64,000 nt of DNA, from assembly GCF_965363235.1 (NCBI RefSeq), contig NC_134842.1:37724458-37788457 (forward strand), read 5' to 3'. Source of the DNA: Mytilus galloprovincialis (taxonomy: Eukaryota > Mollusca > Bivalvia > Mytilida > Mytilidae). The position numbers and the translations under genes were made by a program. This document shows positions 10,540 through 22,918 of the stretch, in pieces; the first letter of the stretch is position 1, and each line of letters starts with the position of its first letter. The notes beneath the pieces were generated by a model. The model made no database searches and was not told where the DNA came from. It worked only from the letters and a program-made list of their open reading frames with translations.

Positions 10540-12420
10540 CACATTTCTCTTCTGAAACAACTTGGACAAATCTAACCAACATAGTTTCAATCATCATTGA
10601 GTTATCTTCTTTAAAAATATATGTCCGACGACACCACCGGTCAACCAAGATGGTTGGGTTGGCTAAAAAATACAACATAGGGATAAATCAAGTTTTGTCT
10701 AATATTTTGACGAAGAGCCAAAATCTGACATGACAGAACTGTTTATACGTAATGTTGATCACTACATGTTATTAATCTCCGTCAAACTGTCAAATGATTT
10801 CTTCTAGTAGTTATAGTCCTCTTAAAAGTAGAATTTAACCGTTTTTTTTTTATTTTTGCCTACTAACATGAGACCTATAATTGATTTAAATAGGTGAGGA
10901 AGAAGGACTCGTTAGAGAGTCTCGTTTTGTTGGAGTTTTTTTTGGTCATAGATTTGTCTCTTTCTCTTCGATTTTTTCCTCATCTAAGTTGCAAAATAAA
11001 ATCTGTATATTACTTCTATTCATAAGAATGCAAAGGCCAACTTTCTTTGTTAAACTGACAAATAACAGATTTAACTGCAATATCATCTGAAATTTCTTTG
11101 GGTTTCATTGACATAACCAAAAGGGATCAAAATGAGTAACACAATGGAAAAAATCTCGTCTAAATCGGTTGTTAAATAAAATTGGCAGTACGTTGACTGA
11201 GCATGCACGAAAGCGTTAAGACACGGACAGATATCGGTCTCCGAATTTGGATATTTTCTCAAAAATTGGGGCTTGCTGTGGAAAAAAGATTTTTTCAAAG
11301 ACAAACACAAATATTTCCGACTCTGTATGGTTTCAGAGGCTCAATAATTTTTTTTTAATAGTATAGATGGATGTGTTTCAAATGATATTTCAATTCTAAT
11401 TAATGTGATATTTTCAATACATTTACAGAGCCAAAATAAAAACAAAATGCTCTACAATTTCACGATAATCTATATTTATCGCTGTTTTAAGAATTTTTTC
11501 TTTGATCTTGCTGACTGATAATTTCCTATCTCAGAGGAGTCGAGTGACATGAAAAATTATCGCTAGAAACAAAGGGGGCACGTGGTGTTGCTAATGAAAT
11601 TGACATGAAATTGACAACGTCGTCATAGGTAAAATAGCGATAAACAGATTTTCATTGGTCAACTCAAGCGAGAAAATCAATTTCGTTGAGATGATCAATC
11701 ATAATCTATAAATACATTAAATAATATAAAGTATATAATATAATACAATATAGTATTGGGTCAAAATGTTTTGTTTGTATTTGTATGTTGTATTATCTTT
11801 TAGAATACTAGCGTTTTGCCATGTAACATGTTTTTCTTTTACTTATTGTCCTCCTACATGTACATACACTTTGTTAGTAATTTGGTCGAGATTTAGAAGT
11901 ACAAATCTTGAACCTACTAAATATTCTAAATTCATATTTAATGTAAATATCTTTTGTGTGAATAACTTATCCTGTTATATGAATATCTTGTAATCTCTGT
12001 AGAATATGACTTTCATCCAGGTCGAACCATTTTAAACTTTTTGATTTATTTATTATTTAGATTGTTCTGTGTAATTGCATTTTATAGATGTTTGTCCCGT
12101 TGCTCCTAGCAAATAGAAATAAATCAGTTGTATATAATTTGTTGTCAAAGTAAGCATTCTCTACGCATAATAAAAGCATCCCTTTTAAATGCAACCAATC
12201 GAATAGTTATGTAATTCTAAAAGCTCATCAATTAATTATTATTATATCAATATAACCGTATTTAACAACAATTTATCAAACCTAAACGCTTCAACAGTAA
12301 ACCAAGAAAATATCTTCAATAAGAAAAAAAAACATAGCTTGAAATATTTCAAAAGAGGAAACAGACCAATCAACACATACATGACACAATGCGCATCATA
12401 TAATGTCAGAGCAAAGAAAC
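10540..12420. other. No gene seen
   Basis: AT-rich with short reading frames only (for example 11083-11310 and 11766-11993), none with family resemblance or splice-bounded structure. The segment 11500-11720 has a mixed-composition look typical of an old repeat but I cannot name it. Confidence 0.45.
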
Positions 12421-12484
12421 CACTTAATGATAATTTTGTTAAGAACCAGCTATTGAAGTCAATCTTTTTGTCATGTCATTCGAC

Positions 12485-12829
12485 ATGACAAAAATTATCA
12501 TATCTATCACATTTCTATATATGCAAACTATGTTCATTGCTGTTATAAGTGAATCAAGAACTAGACTGATCTCAGCGCACCATAAACCTGAATATGACAA
12601 CTTGTACGAAGTAGAGAACGCCATTGGAACCTATCTTGTTAAATTTGTACGTGAATGCGGTGTGAAGTGTTTGTCAAATAAGCGTTGTGTATCATTCTTC
12701 TACAACAATCTTACAGGAATGTGTATTTTGCACTCAAATCCGTTCACCTACACTGTGATGTCCTTCTCAGAGAAAGGGTGGAAATTTTACCTTTCACAGG
12801 AACGTCAGTTTTATAAGTTTATGCACTAG
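12485..12829 (+). CDS. Secreted PAN/apple-like domain protein
   Basis: Single-exon frame of 114 codons from the Met at 12485; an in-frame Met at 12473 would add four residues before the hydrophobic stretch. A signal peptide is plausible (MTKIIISITFLYM ... FIAVIS). The rest has one PAN/apple-type block: EYDNLYEVENA, then ECGVKCLSNKRC, VSFFYNN, GMCILHSNP and EKGWKFYL. Known PAN domains bind proteins or carbohydrates through a fold held by two or three disulphides, and mollusc genomes have many short secreted copies. Alternatives are a retrocopy, or the first exon of a longer gene using a weak donor near the end (AAC|GTCAGT). No partner exon was found. Confidence 0.5.
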   Translation: MTKIIISITFLYMQTMFIAVISESRTRLISAHHKPEYDNLYEVENAIGTYLVKFVRECGVKCLSNKRCVSFFYNNLTGMCILHSNPFTYTVMSFSEKGWKFYLSQERQFYKFMH

Positions 12830-12889
12830 TAACTTCGTATTTTTTCCGGTTAAAAACATTAAATCCTAAGACATATGATAAGTTAATTT

Positions 12890-13115
12890 ACAAACACTGG
12901 GTCAATGCCACTGCTGATGGAGGTTTCCTTACCAATGGTATCACCAGACCAGTAGTCTGCACTTCTGTGTTGGTATGAATTATCATTGTTAAGGTTAAAC
13001 ATTGTTTTTTTTCGACATGTTGAGGATTTTCTACTCCAATGTTGGTCCTCAATACTTTTCAACCTTTTACTTTATATGGCCTTTTAAACGTTTTTGGTTC
13101 GAGCGTCACTGATGA
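12890..13115 (+). repeat. Family C repeat (ribozyme-like), degenerate copy
   Basis: Starts CACTGGGTCAATGCCACTGC and runs to GAGCGTCACTGATGAGTC, the order seen in the other family C copies. The ribozyme-like 3' part after CTGATGAGTC is lost in a T-run. Confidence 0.7.
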
Positions 13116-13299
13116 GTCTTATTTTTTTTTTTAGAAAAAAAGCACATCTAATGTATAAAATTATAACCCTTGTTTTTTGAATGAGTTCATTTATAATGCT
13201 ATTAAATTCATTATATATGACAAAACAATCTTCTTTATACATTAATTTATGTTTACAATGTATATATTCTGGTCCCTGTGAGTCTTTGCACAATATGCG

Positions 13300-13400
13300 T
13301 ATACTCGTATTGTTCGATCATACGCGTATATCGACCATATCAGTATATACTGTTTAATTATTACCGAGCCGGACTATATGAGTATTTTGTATATGTATGT
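13300..13400. repeat. TATA/CGCGTATA-rich repeat
   Basis: Runs of ATACGCGTATA and CATATCAGTATATAC. A related stretch (CCATATGAGTATATACGG, TACGCGTATGG) lies at about 39555-39620. Function unknown. Confidence 0.4.
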
Positions 13401-14002
13401 ATTTTTTAATTCTAACTTTCTTCGCAGAAATACATAGCTACTCGTTCTCTGAACCAAAACCGGTACAAGCTACTTACTTAAATTGTAATCGTTGACAAAT
13501 TAGGTGAATCTTTGTGTCTCTGTTATCTTGCTTCGTTTTGGTCAATTTCAGGCGCATCGTGTTCATCCGCAAACAACACAAGATTTATATATATATGCAT
13601 TCCCCTTTCTCAATTGACATTCCCATCTGACTATATATATATAGCTAGTACATGACTGTAAGTAGAACTGTGGTCCACGTCTGTTAACATTGATATCTAC
13701 ACTGGTTGTTATTGTCGTGCTTTCATTCTATGCGCTTTATATATGGGGGTAAATTCGTTCTTACTTCAAAAGCTATTTATGTGGGCGATATTTTATCGTA
13801 TTTTACATGATCGCAAAGTACGTGAACATTACCCATGCTTGTTTACAACGACTAGCAACGAGTCTGATCAGATACGATTAGATTTACTCTAGACAGATTG
13901 AATTTAACAGTCAGGAAACAAAAGATATGAAAATCATTGTTTTAATCAATTCATATCGGACATTTTTTACAGATTAAAAAATCTTAAAGAAAGTACTGTT
14001 AA

Positions 14003-14697
14003 AGGGGCACTAGCTACGAGATATATAAAAAATCTAATATATTTTGTTTTGCTCAATCATTAATGAAATGCAAATAGTGAAATAATAATTCGTTTTTAGC
14101 AGCCAATATGGTTCAATTTTGTCAAAATAAGCTAAAAAAACCCCATTGATTATGAATTATTCACTTGCAAGTGAATAATTCGACCTCGTTGAATCCGTAT
14201 TCATGTGAACTTCAATTTAACCCCTTAGCCTGAGATGGATAACACGTGAATTGTATGTGTCAAGTTATTTAAAGGAAAAGAATGTCAACATTGAAAGTGA
14301 AACAAAGGTAAATCATTTGATTGACTGATTCGATCCACAAAAAATCATTCTTATACATGTAAAAACGATGATAAACAATTATTTTTCATCTATAATATGA
14401 AATTAAATAGATCTAGAAAAATCCAACAGCACGAGTTTGCTTAATCTATTTATATCTATATTTATGTTTACATCGCTTATTTGGTCATCGGATGACTTTA
14501 GAGGTCAACTCGATAGTTAATTAGATGGCGTCTAGACTAAAATACACACGAAACAAGCTACGTATTTTCATGCCCGTGCCCTGTTTATTGTTTATTTCAG
14601 ACTTTTAATAGTTTGGATAAATGTTTCACATTGTTATAAATCAAATATGAGAATTTGATTAAAATCGGTGAACATAAATTTGACAGCTAGTGCCCCT
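14003..14697. mobile_element. ~0.7-kb MITE with TTAA flanks
   Basis: Inverted ends AGGGGCACTAGCT ... AGCTAGTGCCCCT are flanked by TTAA on both sides (13999-14002 and 14698-14701). The interior is AT-rich and non-coding. The TTAA target fits piggyBac-type mobilisation. Its ends differ from those of the TTAA element at 6865-10533. Confidence 0.75.
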
Positions 14698-14729
14698 TTA
14701 AAAGGTATAAAATGAACAGTTAGTTATAT

Positions 14730-14756
14730 AGTTATCAAAGGTACCAGGCTTATAAT
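14730..14756 (+). repeat. Fragment of a family C repeat end
   Basis: AGTTATCAAAGGTACCAGG matches the terminal sequence of the family C elements at 32205-32290 and 45850-46226. Confidence 0.5.
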
Positions 14757-15037
14757 TATATCGTTTCTGCTTTGCCTTTTACATGGTCTTGTACTGTATT
14801 TATGTTGCTGTCAAAGAAAAATTCTCAACATCTACTTGCATATTCATTTAAAAATTCACGAGTAACAAAGAAAGATATTATTTTGTATGTACGAATTGGA
14901 AATCCAATGTATATCCTATTGATCAAATCATAGAACAATGGAAAATTTGAAAGGTCATGCAAGGAATGCATTTTTATATTTAGGATAATTTCGCGTTATA
15001 AATATTAACGTATGAAAATAGAATTTTAAAATTGACA

Positions 15038-17083
15038 ATGAAATGTTTCGGGGTTTTCGTGCTAGGATTCCTGTATAAGTTACTTCTGTGTGCCTCAGGT
15101 AAGATAATTAATAATAAAAATCTTAAAGGACGTGCAAACATTGTACTATTTGCTGCTTCAAAAATGTACAATATAACAAGTACAGCGGTCCAAACAATCA
15201 CATGAGATAGATACATGTATTAAGATAAGTATGGGTACATGTTGCGCAAAATCAGCTTACCCTTCCGCAGCACCTGAGTTCACACCCATTTTTTTCGTGG
15301 GGTTCGTGTTATTCATTCTTTAGTTTTGTGCACTCTTATTGTTTTTTTTTCTATTTTCTTTTTTTAGCCATGGCGTTGTCAGTTTATTTTCGACGTTGAA
15401 TGTCTCTTTGATATCTATCGCCTCTCTTTTTCATACATGCTTGATAATAGTTTCTTCTGTTACGTCTTGCAGAAAAATCTACTTGTTGCAATGCATTCTA
15501 ATACTCTGCACTTTCGGTAGATACATTCAATATGCAAACCATACACGCTGAATGATCACTCAATGACATAATAAGCTAACATGATTTGTTATAGCAAAAT
15601 AATATTCATGGTGTCAATTAGTTGTTATTTGTTCTAAATGGAATGTTTTTCATTTATTACATGCATCAGTTGGTTTTATTATCATTTTATAATTAGATTA
15701 CTTATTTTCATTAACCGTTATAAAGTAATTCATTACAATCTATTTTTATCGCCTTTAAGAAAATTGTACATGTTTAATGTCAAATTAATCATGTTTATCA
15801 GCTGGTGCCGCGTTAACCTCAGCTCCGATTGGGTTGGTGTTGCTAAGTGTTTGGTTTTTTATGTTGTGTTTCGTATAATGTTAGCCTTTTTGATCATTTT
15901 TCATTTTTTGTTTTGCCATTACTTGTCAGTTGGTTTTCTACTAATGAGTTTAAATATCCCCTTGGTATCTTTTGCCATTACTTGTCAGTAGGTTTTCTAC
16001 TAATGAGTTTGAATATCCCTTTGGTATCTTTCACCTCTGTTTTTGAATCATATGAAATGATAGTCAAATTTTATTATTTTTCATTAGGTTTTAAAATCAA
16101 CAGATTATCAGGTGGCGTTTCAGGGAAAAGACATAAAATTTCTTCTGGATATTTTGTTGTTGTACATAACCTTCTCTTTCTTTTGTGGACAAGTAGAAAA
16201 CAAATATCCTAACTCATTCAAAAATCTTCAATTTTCACGAACTAAAAATGATGCACAAGTATATTGACTGCATAATTTCCGTTCTTATGAAGCATGTTCT
16301 GTACATGTCTTTAGCCTTAATTATATAAACAAATACGGAAAATCGATCTTGTAACTCATTTGTAAAGTTGAAATATCACAAATGAAAAGCAAATGGAGAA
16401 GCAGAGCTGTAAAATAATAGTGTTGATACCTTTATCGTGTTTTTTGTGCATAACCCTGTCTCAAGTATTTTACTTAATGTATAGAGATAAGGTACTGCAA
16501 CTCACTCACCTACTGGAAATTCGCATTTCAACAGCTGGACCTGAATACCAAATCAACAGCTTTGTTTAAAATTCTGAAATATTCAAGGAACAGAAAAACT
16601 ACACACAATTATATGCCCAGACAGAAAACTATAATTACAACTCAGGTCCCACGGACGGTGTAAGTGGTATAAATTTTGATATCTTCCAACGTTGATATTC
16701 AGGATTATGTTTTTTGGACCTTCTTTGTTAGATAAAAATGTCATCTTGTTTTTAATATGGACCCTGTTTAAAAAATTAATTTTTTGAAATGTCCGTCAAT
16801 AGTTTTTTTTGTATCTAAAAAATGTTATGACCTTAGTACGTTTACACTTGTAAATATCTCGTTGATGAAAATCCAACATATTCCTCTCTTCTTAAAAAAA
16901 AAAAGACTATTGATGGATATATTCAACAGTTAATTTTTTTTATCTTAAAATAAACATTTTTAGTTTACGAACTATATAGCCCTAATTGATAATAATTACA
17001 GACATGCATTTATTTCAGCTGACATCGGAAAAATTTACCCTGATGGAATCTGTATACAAGGTAAAAAGACACAAGGTAAATGA
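15038..17083 (+). CDS. Candidate small secreted peptide, two exons
   Basis: Exon 1 (15038-15098) reads MKCFGVFVLG FLYKLLLCAS and ends at a strong donor CTCAG|GTAAGA in phase 1. The only good phase-1 continuation I found downstream starts at 17019 after TTTATTTCAG. Joined, the signal peptide runs into A-DIGKIYPDGICIQGKKTQGK and a stop at 17083, giving 41 residues with cleavage plausible after CASA. Alternatively, exon 2 ends at one of two donors (ACAAG|GTAAAA at 17060 or CACAAG|GTAAAT at 17075) and the gene continues into exons I did not identify. Family unknown. The signal exon is more secure than the rest. Confidence 0.35.
15245..15450 (+). repeat. Family B repeat (Penelope-like terminal repeat relative)
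   Basis: Contains TTACCCTTCCGCAGCACCTG, GGGGTTCGTG, TTAGCCATGGCGTTGTCAG and ends near TATCGCCTCTCTTT. Same order as the ~205-bp direct repeats flanking the Penelope-like element at 57064-60612. Stands alone here. Confidence 0.7.
15840..16040 (+). repeat. Degenerate family B copy with internal duplication
   Basis: GTTTGGTTTTTTATGTTGTG and two tandem copies of TTGCCATTACTTGTCAGT[TA]GG plus AATATCCCYTTGGTATCTTT. The sequence is the 3' half of family B duplicated by about 65 bp. The reading frames here are accidental. Confidence 0.6.
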
Positions 17084-17259
17084 ACGTACAACGATGGATC
17101 TACGATGGAGTATTTCAGGTGGCTACCAAAATGAACCAAGTGAAAAATCTAGCGTTATCCGTATGGTTCGGTTGAAAAACTACAGGTGGGAGTTTATTAA
17201 TCTTGGAGGAAATTGTACCTATATGTGTGACTATCGATCACAAAATTTAAGCTGGTGAC

Positions 17260-18900
17260 GCTATTCAATATACGGAAAAAGTTTACTTCGTCTTTTATGT
17301 TATTTTTTCAACTTTTCTATTTCATACTAATCATAAGAATTGATTTATAATATACTTATGTGTAAAACTTGTCTATAATTCCCTATGCATATGCTAAAAC
17401 AATCAAGCTGGTATCGTTGGTAAATCTTGTACGAGTGCACAATCCAACACAAGATTACCTAGACATTTCTACTTCTACTCAGTAATTCATGCAAGCCATA
17501 AATTTGTTTGGGATTTTCACACTGGTCCAGGCCATTTTCTATTTTACCGCCTGAGGAATAATTAATAATTTAAAGTTTACAAAATCAAAAATATACATAA
17601 AAGTCTATGGTTTAAATATAGAAAAAAAATGTGTTAAATTCGTATAATTCCTTCAAACATTGCAATTGATAATTAATTGTTTATTTTCGCTGGCTCCAAT
17701 TTACTGTCAAATTAACAGTTAACGTTTCGTAACTAAGGAGTGAGACACCATGTGTACTTGTACATATCGGTTATTGTGCGAATAATGCAAAAGAACAAAA
17801 TAAAAATAAAAACTATATCAAAACTTCATTTTAAAGAAAGATTTTTAAAATTTGCAGCATACACGTAACTAGCCAACCTTCAGCTAGGGATATATTATTG
17901 GTATGACATCATGATTTACAATGACGTTAATACATACCAAACTATGTTAGACATCACGTGACCTTGATGACTCAGTATTCCACTATCTTTAGAAATTTTT
18001 TCTCATAAAATATGCATTGACCCTTCAATAAACTCTAATGTTTCCGTTTACTAGCTTTTGCTGATCTTTCATTTGTCTACTTACATATATCTTTCTTCAC
18101 ATATTGAACCTGGTAGGTTTAATTTAGTGGAAATTACGTCCCTGATCAATTGTAAATAATGCTCTTTTTTTCCACATCTGCCCATAGTGTGATTGTAAAA
18201 CTAGCAAACATTAGCCTTTTTATACTTCAGTTTCACAAATTCCTAAAAAAAGTATAAATTTGCTGCCAGATTGTAATATCTAAAACATATGTTTAGCACT
18301 GAATTCTATTTTTAAAAGTTTAGTTCGTTGGCAAATCGCGTGTCTCATCAATTTAAACTATGAATTTTCGACCATGTTGCTATTTTCAAAATGGCGGCTT
18401 TATCATTTATTGTGTTCATACTTCAAATAGATTTGCCTTTATCATTATATTTTTCCATATAGTTTTAATAGTAGTTTTTTTTGTGCAAACAATAAGTTTG
18501 TTGTTATCCATGTATATTATGACATATTCATTAACTAAACAAAGGCACGTACCTTAATAGGTACACGAGTGTATTTATTTCTCTGTAGAACGTAAAAAAC
18601 ACCAAGGAAGCCTAACAAGTTACAACCAGTCTAGATTACACAATTTTTCCGGTATTACATAGGAAAAGTATCCAAAACAAAACCATTAAAACTTGTTATA
18701 ATCGTTTCATAAACAAACGTAATTATAGAGTTTTAAAACAATGTACGATATCAATACTAGATAAAATATCATAACAATAATAATGAAATAAAATCAATAT
18801 CTTTAAAGTATTTATTTTTTTCTTTACTTTCTTTTTGGACAAAATTTGTATTGAAGTTTGACCTAGTGTAAATTTAAGATAAAATGCACATAATTAAATA
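17260..18900. other. No gene seen
   Basis: AT-rich sequence with no supported exon or recognised repeat. Confidence 0.4.
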
Positions 18901-18913
18901 TTATAAGTTATAT

Positions 18914-19210
18914 GGTTCGCTACTGACCGCCTACGGATCCATAGAGGGTTAGTAAAATCCATAGGGGGTGAGGCCCTATGGACCGTAGGGAGTCAGTAGT
19001 AAACATGGTGAACCGTATAACGAATTTCTCGCACGCGGGACTTTTTCTGCTGCGTTTTGTAGAAAAATAAACAATAAAGCACAACAACATTAATAGATGA
19101 CATCACTATTAACAGTAGACGTGACGTCATAAACCCCCTATGAAATTTACAAACCCCCTTCGGATCCATAGAGATCACCACTTGACGGCGTTAAACCAAT
19201 CACAACGTGA
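18914..19210. repeat. Dispersed repeat with CGGATCCATAG motifs
   Basis: CGGATCCATAGAG occurs at about 18935 and again at 19160, with AAACCCCCT blocks between. ATGGTTCGCTACTGAC faces its complement GTCAGTAGTAAACATGGTGAACC, giving a hairpin on the left. Probably an old non-autonomous element. Confidence 0.5.
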
Positions 19211-19894
19211 TAATTTACCCGCGCTGCGATAAAATAACTTATCAATCATTTACCAGCCGATCTGTACCGACAGAGTTATCGACCCTTATTTTGACTTGTT
19301 TAGCTGTGTATGTCGTTAATACGTTTCATCGAATTTCGCAGTTGATCACTTTATTTAAATGTTATACATTTTTCAAAACTCTACCGCACTTTTTCGTTTG
19401 ATTATGCAATAGAATAGAAAAATTTCCAATTCAATAGGTTGTTTTAAATTTCAATTTCAACACAACGAAATCGAAAAAGTGTTAATTTGCAACATCAAAA
19501 CATATGTACATGTCTGAGTTTGAGCTTAATATTCATATTTCGATGATTTTATTACGCTGTTGATATTAAAAATTGTTATAATGAATGGCTGTGAAGGAAG
19601 ATTTTTGTCGTATCGACTCAATGGCATTGACGAGTGGTTTGTATTTACTTATAAAACTGTTTACATGCTATTAGAGTTCCAAAGTTTTCCCCCTTAAGAC
19701 CAAACACCATTGCCCTTTATACATGTTATATACACTCTATAATTTTGATTTCGCTTTGATGATCGGAACTTACTATTAAAATATTCAAATTTACACACTG
19801 AATAAAATGTATACAGGACATCCTCGAAATTCTTAAGATGAAACAACTGTACAGATGGCATACGCTACAATATTGAATTTGCAGAAATTTTGGA

Positions 19895-20110
19895 AATTAC
19901 CAATCACCTAGCCGCAAAACCAGGTTCAACCCACCATTTTTTCTTAAAATGTCCTGTACCAAGTCAGGAAAATAGCAGTTGTTATCTTATAGTTCGTTTC
20001 TGTTTGTGTTGCATTGTCGTTTTGTTTTTTGTTGCACTTCAGTGTTTTTGTTGTTTCGTTGTTTTCCTCTTATAGTTGATATGTTTACCTCAGTTTTAGT
20101 TTGTATCCCA
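19895..20110 (+). repeat. Family A repeat copy
   Basis: AAAACCAGGTTCAACCCACC, then GTCCTGTACCAAGTCAGGAA, then a TTGTTATCTTATAGTTCG variant of the 3' half. Family A recurs at 4020, 23055, 26915, 29935, 33105, 43480, 47870, 51490 and 55495. Confidence 0.7.
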
Positions 20111-20699
20111 GATTTGTTTTCTCTCAATCGATTTATGACTTTCGAACAGCGGTATACTACTGTTGCCTTTATTTATAGATATTTCAATCGTACAGAGCAT
20201 ATAGGGTTGATGTTTACTTCAGTCTGATAACTCTAACATATGTGTTTCTTCTGAAATTTTGAATTTGTACAAATACTTTTTTAAGTCAAAATACAAATAT
20301 TAATTTAAACGATTTGTTTTGTACTAATTATTATTTCTACAAAATGATAACTTGTAAACAACATACAATGTATGTTCATATATTAATAAAAACGTCAGCT
20401 AATTGAACTTTATTTTATCATGAATTTCTAAAGGATCGTGATTGTTGACTTGAAAAGCTTGATTTATTTTTGAATAATTGTATTATCCTATTAATTGTTT
20501 TTATGACTCATATATAATAAAACTATCTATCTAAATAATGTGTTCTCAATCTAACACTTAAATGAAGAAATATGTGTAAAACATATCTTATTGACTCTTT
20601 GTTATGTTCTAAGTAAAGGTATTTTTTCACTATTAGAAACCTAAAAACCTTGTTATCATTCAAACACCTTAACCGTAATAGGTAGAAAAAAAAACGAAA

Positions 20700-21600
20700 G
20701 GTGGAATTTGTTAAGGACCAGACCCTGGTTCTTCGTTACGTTTGGGTTATGCTCTTGTAAAAATTAACCGATGGCGGTTGGCCACTTAAACTCAGAAACT
20801 GTATGTCGTAGCCATCCAAGATCTTCACCAATGATCATCAACTTATGTGACTTTAAAAATCTCAAGGTCAAATTTGTATGTTGACCTTGACCTACCACTT
20901 TTTTTTAGGATAATATCGAAAACTATTATACATAGAGAAGTTTTGAATAGTGGGACATGTTGGGGTCATTAAGGCGCACCTTTGTTACCTTGACCGAAGA
21001 TGTTTGACCTTTATATAAAGGGCTTTATCCCTGTTTTAGGTTTTTGAAATGACAAAATCAGCTTCTTCTATTAAATCAAAGGTTCTAGACCCATGGGGTA
21101 TTTAGCAATTACATTGGGAACTACTGACCTTGATGAAAACTCACAAGGTCAAAAGTCAAGGTCATGTCCCAGATAATAAATTATGTGTTATTGACCTTAT
21201 TTATAAGGTTTAAGGTGTGTTTTAAAAATTTTAAAGTTTGACCTTGACCTTTGAAATTTTTGTATGAGATATCTAAAAAACATTATAATTACAGAAGTCC
21301 TAAATAGTAAAAAATGTTTGTGACATTAAAGTGCAACTCTGTTATATTTTGATTGAAGACTTTTCATCAATATGTAAAGGGCATAACCCCCATTTACGGT
21401 TTCTGGAGAGACAACATTAGCTTAAAATCTTGAACCAAAAGTCCTATACCCAATGGGTGTTTTGCAATGACATCGTAGACCAATGACCTTGATAAAGATC
21501 GTATTGGCAAACGTCAACGTGATGTTCCAAATAACGGATAATGCGTTTTTGCCATGTTTCTAGGATTTGATGTGTGTTTTAGAGCTTTGCCTTCTATGCC
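20700..21600 (+). repeat. Dispersed repeat of two ~345-bp halves rich in TGACCTTGA
   Basis: Two degenerate tandem halves (about 20870-21215 and 21220-21560) share TGACCTTGACCT, the TATCGAAAACTATTATA / TATCTAAAAAACATTATA pair, ATGTAAAGGGC and CCCATGGGG/CCCAATGGGT landmarks in the same order. About seven copies of TGACCTT or its complement AAGGTCA occur. Non-coding. Confidence 0.75.
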
Positions 21601-22199
21601 TTGTGAAACATATTTTTCACATTACGAAAAGGAAAAACCTCTCAAATGTCCAATAACAATTGATATCTGAATTATTATTATTATACTTTCCGCCAAACTT
21701 TTAAAACATTTCCCAAAACCAGTACTCGACATGTTTAATTGATATAAGGTATCAAGTATCGATTGACCAATGTGGTTAAGTCACCACGTCAAAATATTTC
21801 CTTCATAGCGGTTATCTTCCCTTACACCGAAAACATTGTTATCATTCAAACACCGTTACCATAATAGTTATATAAATTAAAGAAAACGGATCAGATCCTT
21901 ATTATTCGTTATATTTGGATCGAACAAAAATCAACAACTCATTGGTAGGTTATGCCTGTTTGAAAATAAACCGATGTCAGTTGACCACAAACACTCAAAA
22001 CATTTGTTATGTTGGGTTATGTTTGGTAAACTATCATTTAGACACCAAAACTGACATTTTGATCTTTGGAATTGCTAATAACTCAAACGAAGTCTGACAT
22101 AAAAAGAAACTTCGAATTGCAAACATGTTCAGCACTATCTACAAAGTTAAGTCAATGTCAAGGCCCCTAGCAACGACATAAAAAAACTTTGAGGATTTT

Positions 22200-22330
22200 T
22201 GGTCCTGAATGCTCTTCAACTACGTTTTTTATTTGGCCTTTTTAGCTTTCTTTTAATCGAGCGTCCTTGATGAGTCTTTTGTAGCAAATACAAAATTCGA
22301 ATCCTTGTATCTTTGATGAGTGTATATATA
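22200..22330 (+). repeat. Family C fragment
   Basis: TTTTTGGTCCTGAATGCTCT, then GAGCGTCCTTGATGAGTC and CAAATACAAAATTCGAATCC. The central CACTGATGAG is CCTTGATGAG and the GACGAAAC segment is absent. Confidence 0.6.
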
Positions 22331-22517
22331 GATTTCGAAAAACTCTTCTTGATCGCTTCAACTGCATCGCGTATCGTCATTGTATGAATTAAGACTGACA
22401 AGGAAGGTACATTATCAGATTCTAGACACTGTTTTGGTTATGTGTGGTTGCTTGAGGAATAGTTTCCGTCGACAGGCTACCTCTCTTGAATTCGTTTTGA
22501 TAAATTAAGTATTTCCA

Positions 22518-22918
22518 CGGAGATTTAGTGCCGACTCTTTCAGGCAAAGTAAACCTAAGACAGAATTTACTATTAGTGTTATGTCTTTTTGTTCATAAAG
22601 ATTAAGTTCCGACTCCTTCAGGTAAAGTAAACCTAAGAATGGATTTTACTATTAGTTTTATTTCTTTTTGTTCAAAAAGAATGAGTTCCGACTCTTTCAG
22701 ATAAAGTAAACCTAAGAATGGATTTTACTATTATTTATATGTCTTTTTATTCTTAAAGATTGAGTTTCGACTTTTTGCAGGCAAAGTAACCCAAAGAGGC
22801 ATTTACTATTATTTGTATATCTTTTTAGTCATAAAGATTGAGTTCCGACTCCTTCAGTCAAAGTAAACCTGAGGCGGAATTGACTAATATTTTTATGTCT
22901 TTTAAGTCATACAGGTCC
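22518..22918 (+). repeat. ~80-bp tandem repeat, five copies
   Basis: Unit GAGTTCCGACTCCTTCAGG, CAAAGTAAACCTAAGA, TTTACTATTA, TATGTCTTTTTGTTCATAAA. Copies diverge by small changes and merge on the right into the ~0.9-kb dispersed repeat starting at about 22880. Confidence 0.9.

Noticed and set aside
15638-16212. Hydrophobic plus-strand frames of 117 and 121 codons
   Set aside because: They overlap a degenerate family B repeat with an internal duplication; the hydrophobicity reflects T-rich sequence.
17091-17258. Possible further exon reading GGYQNEPSEKSSVIRMVRL up to a stop
   Set aside because: It joins in phase to the peptide gene only if an intron of about 45 bp is allowed, which is too short to trust.
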